A stretch of DNA of 64,000 nt from Chaetorhynchus papuensis (lineage: Eukaryota; Chordata; Aves; Passeriformes; Rhipiduridae), in contig VWYX01000831.1 in assembly GCA_013396525.1 (NCBI GenBank), forward strand, positions 310,001-374,000, read 5' to 3'. The notes under the pieces were generated by a model, which worked only from the letters and a program-made list of their open reading frames with translations, searched no databases and was not told where the DNA came from. Numbering within the stretch: the stretch's first letter is position 1; each line of letters starts with the position of its first letter. The translations under genes and the position numbers were made by a program. Shown here piece by piece: positions 61,307 through 64,000 of this stretch.

Positions 61307-61335
<29 letters not shown>
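61307..61335. repeat. Homopolymer A run (29)
   Basis: The longest homopolymer in the window. The sequence just 5' of it (about 61240-61306) has no AATAAA close to the run and no recognisable gene or SINE body. It is therefore called a simple homopolymer rather than a processed-pseudogene tail. Confidence 0.9.
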
Positions 61336-61337
<2 letters not shown>

Positions 61338-62593
61338 CAGTGAAACATTTATGCAGGAGTCATGTTATTCCTGAGCTCTGTGGTGTTGTGTTCAGTCCTT
61401 ACCTTTCAGAACTTTTTATTTTTCCTTTTTTCCCTTTTTTCCTCATTGTGGCCAGGAATGGAATGTGTATCCTTTTTGCACTATTATTACTTGAGTTTCT
61501 CTGAAGCTGATACAGTATCTTCAGAGCCTCTTGTGTTTTGTTTCAGATACTGTGTTAATGCAGATTCTTTTGCTATTTTTGTATTTTATTAAACTTCTCA
61601 TTTGTGACATTGATTCCTTAATATTTAAAGTTCTTTCTAGATGAAAATGCTTCCCTTTGGACTTCATGTATAAAACTATTTTTTTTCATACTACTGAAAC
61701 CAGAAAAAATTCCCATTATGCTCAACATATCATATTTGGCTTTGTATTTCCCTAAGCTTCAGTTCTCTCCAGCCCTTTCTTTGGCTTCAGTCTTTAAGTT
61801 TAAGTGCAACCCTCTTGCAGGAGAGTGTTTCTCGTTTTAAAACATTGGCCTACCTGATGATATTCCCTGAACAAGTCTGGTACTTTTATTTGTGAATTGA
61901 GTCCTTCCAGTCATGTTCAATTCAGTTGATCTCTAAGTGCTGACATCCAATTTTCTCTGTCTTCGAAGTCTATCAAATTTCCTCTATTTTGTTGAGTGCA
62001 ATGAGTGGAAAGCAAGAACGGGGATAGGGTAATATAAAAGAGACAGGATTCCTCCAAGCTGCACAGAGCCAACACCAGATCACATTTCTAACCAAACAGT
62101 AGCTGAAACTGCACCAGGAGAAGTTGTAGTTTCTAACACCATGTGGTACCTTGGGATTAGTGCGTTAGTGAGAGTGTTCCCCCTGGTCCCACAAATATCT
62201 CCTCTCTTTCTCTCTGAGAATTTTCTGTGAGTGCAGGAGGGAAGAGGGGAGAGGAAAGGGCAGGGATTGAAAAGTGCTTTTCTGGGTTACCTTACATTAT
62301 CTGTAAATATTTCTTCTAAATCCTCAATAAAATTATATCAGCATGGGTTCCATTATGGCATTCAATTTGGGTAAAGTGAGAAGACTTGAAGTTTTTGTAC
62401 TGTATAAGCCTTGTTGTATGAGGGAAAGTGTATTTTTGGCTAGGAAGGAAAGAGGGGCAGCTGGTCAGTTTAAATACATGCTAGAGTAATGAGGTGGTCC
62501 AGAGTGGCCCCAGCTCCAATGACAAGGCTCTGCCAAGCATGAAGCAGACAAACATGCCTGTGTTTACTAATACAGAGGTGCTGGATGCTGTTT

Positions 62594-62632
62594 CTGCCTG
62601 TAGCATCAATATCCTGCCTGTAGCATCAGTTA
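62594..62632. repeat. 20-bp imperfect tandem duplication
   Basis: CTGCCTGTAGCATCA occurs at 62594-62608 and again at 62614-62628 with a 20-bp period. The trailing five bases have diverged. It is a simple local duplication. Confidence 0.85.
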
Positions 62633-64000
62633 AGATCAGAGCCACTTCCTTCTGGTTCATTTGGTTTGGGTGTAAGAAGAAGTCTGTATGTTCCTTGTCC
62701 ACCAGTGTATCTTGTTCTTCAGCAAAAAACAGGAGGAAACGACATATGTCGGCATCTTCCCTTTGGAACATCAGAAAAGTATTAGTCACATGAGCAATTT
62801 TCTGAATAACGTTACTTCAAAGGAACAGTGACGATATAGATTAAAATGGCAGTTTCTATCCAGAAAATTGTGAAATTTCTGTTTAATGATAAGCCAGAAG
62901 ACCAGAGAGAAAATACCCTTAAAAGTAGTTACGAGTATTTGGAAGAAAATATAAGACAGAGCAAGAAAGCATCTGTAAGAGAAAATATGTAGAGACCTCT
63001 GAGAAAAAAGACAAGTTCTTGTACTTTGTATTCTCAACCATGTTGATGAGTACAGCATGTGGAAAATTATGGTTTTGCAAATGGCTATGACCTTGATAAA
63101 TGATTTCTAGAAAATGATTTTTTCTTTTCATTTAAAAGGGAAAAAAAAAATCCCCTTCTGGGCAAAATGTACTTTCCATAAATGTAGCAAATTTAGTGGC
63201 AAAAGTGCTTTTTCCAAGATATCTCTGTGTCTTTTACCCACTCAACCTATTGCTCCCATGAAAAAGACAACCACTCCAATTCATCTCTCTGGGCATTTTT
63301 AAATCAGATTTACTTTCCCTTCTTCCCCACATCTCACTTTTGCAAGAACTGAAAACTACTTTACACTTCTTGTGTAATGGTTTGTGGTGACGTAAGCAGA
63401 TTGTTGACATTGCAAACTAAGCTGTTGTATAATCAATAAATTAAATTTTAGGTAGTGTTCCTGCTGTGTGTCGAAGTGTATGCTACATCCCTAATCTGAA
63501 AAGCTTTTCTAAAGGCTTTTTCATAAACAAAGAGTGTAGATTTTGGACCTAGAGATAAACTCGTACTCTAGAGCCCTCTTCTTTTAATTTATTCAAAACA
63601 CCACTATTTCCTTCTTTTCCTCTGTTCCACCATTCCTGTGGAATGTCAGTAAAATAGGTACTAGGCTTTCCTTTCTCTTATACTATTCTTAGAGGGCTAA
63701 GTAATTTTAAAAAAATTCAAGTACCTTATAATACACTGAAATGTAGAATATACTAAAAATAGTGTGCTTTTTTGTAGATGTAAGAAATTCCTTGGAGACT
63801 ATGTCATGCTATCATTGATTTTGTGAGTTAAATAAATGTGACACATAGAGGCAAGTTTTTATCTCTGCATTTAAGTATTTCTGATGCTATAGCAATTACT
63901 TTTGTTTTCTTATGAGCAATCTTACTACTATATAATAAGATTACTGGGAGCAGTTTTAGTAGTATTAATAGTTTATTACGTTAACATTTTAGGCCAAGTC

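Larger units (their letters stand above)
36405..64000 (+). other. HDAC9: HDAC9 intron, at least 27.6 kb (3' end outside window)
   Basis: No further HDAC9 exon or other gene is visible from here to the end. The sequence is AT-rich. It holds a GT repeat (37413-37426), a 25-bp tandem duplication (40516-40565), a CR1 3' end (46044-46293), a probable ancient non-LTR remnant (about 47260-48500), a candidate regulatory block (49640-50075), inverted repeats (51348-51370 and 59219-59236), an A29 run (61307-61335) and a 20-bp tandem duplication (62594-62632). The block at 45330-45560 is also complex and ATTA-rich and could be regulatory. In 50100-58600 and 62700-64000 I see nothing beyond unique AT-rich sequence and short homopolymers. 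Large introns at the 3' end of HDAC9 are expected from mammals. Confidence 0.75.

Noticed and set aside
61240..61335. Possible processed pseudogene ending in the A29 run
   Set aside because: No gene-like body, no polyadenylation signal close to the run and no target-site duplication were visible.
62225..62275. Purine-rich GGG runs considered as a G-quadruplex
   Set aside because: The middle loop is 8 bases and the runs are otherwise ordinary GA-rich sequence.
62580..62632. CCTGTAGC wording considered as a match to the next HDAC9 exon (PVAKEF region)
   Set aside because: The following codons do not continue the HDAC sequence and it is explained by a 20-bp tandem duplication.

Overview
This window is a stretch of a vertebrate nuclear genome, most probably from a bird. 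It is mostly AT-rich intronic DNA with few recognisable repeats. Two fragments carry the 3'-end signature of CR1 LINEs, the typical avian retrotransposon (about 27128-27352 on the minus strand and 46044-46293 on the plus strand). There is one 235-bp run of N. I see no bacterial gene architecture, no CRISPR array, no rRNA or tRNA and no complete mobile element.

The only gene I can support is HDAC9, a class IIa histone deacetylase, on the plus strand. Six consecutive coding exons encode a continuous part of the catalytic domain: 5431-5480, 19446-19553, 31284-31339, 31582-31669, 35865-35984 and 36307-36404 (50, 108, 56, 88, 120 and 98 bp). Every one has AG/GT boundaries, and the phases join without a break. 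The order is the structural-zinc cysteine segment (LPCGGLG), the VDSDTVWNELHS segment, the PPGHHAEE histidine pair, the FCFFNS-to-VDL strand, the zinc-binding DVHHGNGT segment, and the GGLDPPMGD segment. The exon upstream of 5431 and the exons downstream of 36404, which would carry the third zinc ligand and the class IIa histidine, were not found and probably lie outside the window. A small upstream exon could also be hidden in the N gap.

The layout is: a partial intron (1-5430); introns of about 14.0 kb and 11.7 kb around the exon at 19446; a 242-bp intron; a 4.2-kb intron; a 322-bp intron; and a final intron that runs more than 27.5 kb to the window end. The exon at 19446-19553 stands out. 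It sits in a CpG-rich block of about 1 kb (roughly 19010-20020), 32 of its 36 third codon positions are G or C, and a strong G-quadruplex motif begins 21 bp after its donor site.

HDAC9 is next to TWIST1 in vertebrates, and TWIST1 enhancers have been reported inside HDAC9 in mammals. Motif-dense, single-copy-looking stretches of these introns are therefore reasonable candidates for TWIST1 regulatory DNA. I list several with low confidence, because conservation cannot be measured from one sequence. Other items are symmetric motif pairs, four G-quadruplex motifs, microsatellites, short tandem duplications and a probable very old non-LTR retrotransposon remnant near 47.3-48.5 kb. I found no convincing undescribed biological system.
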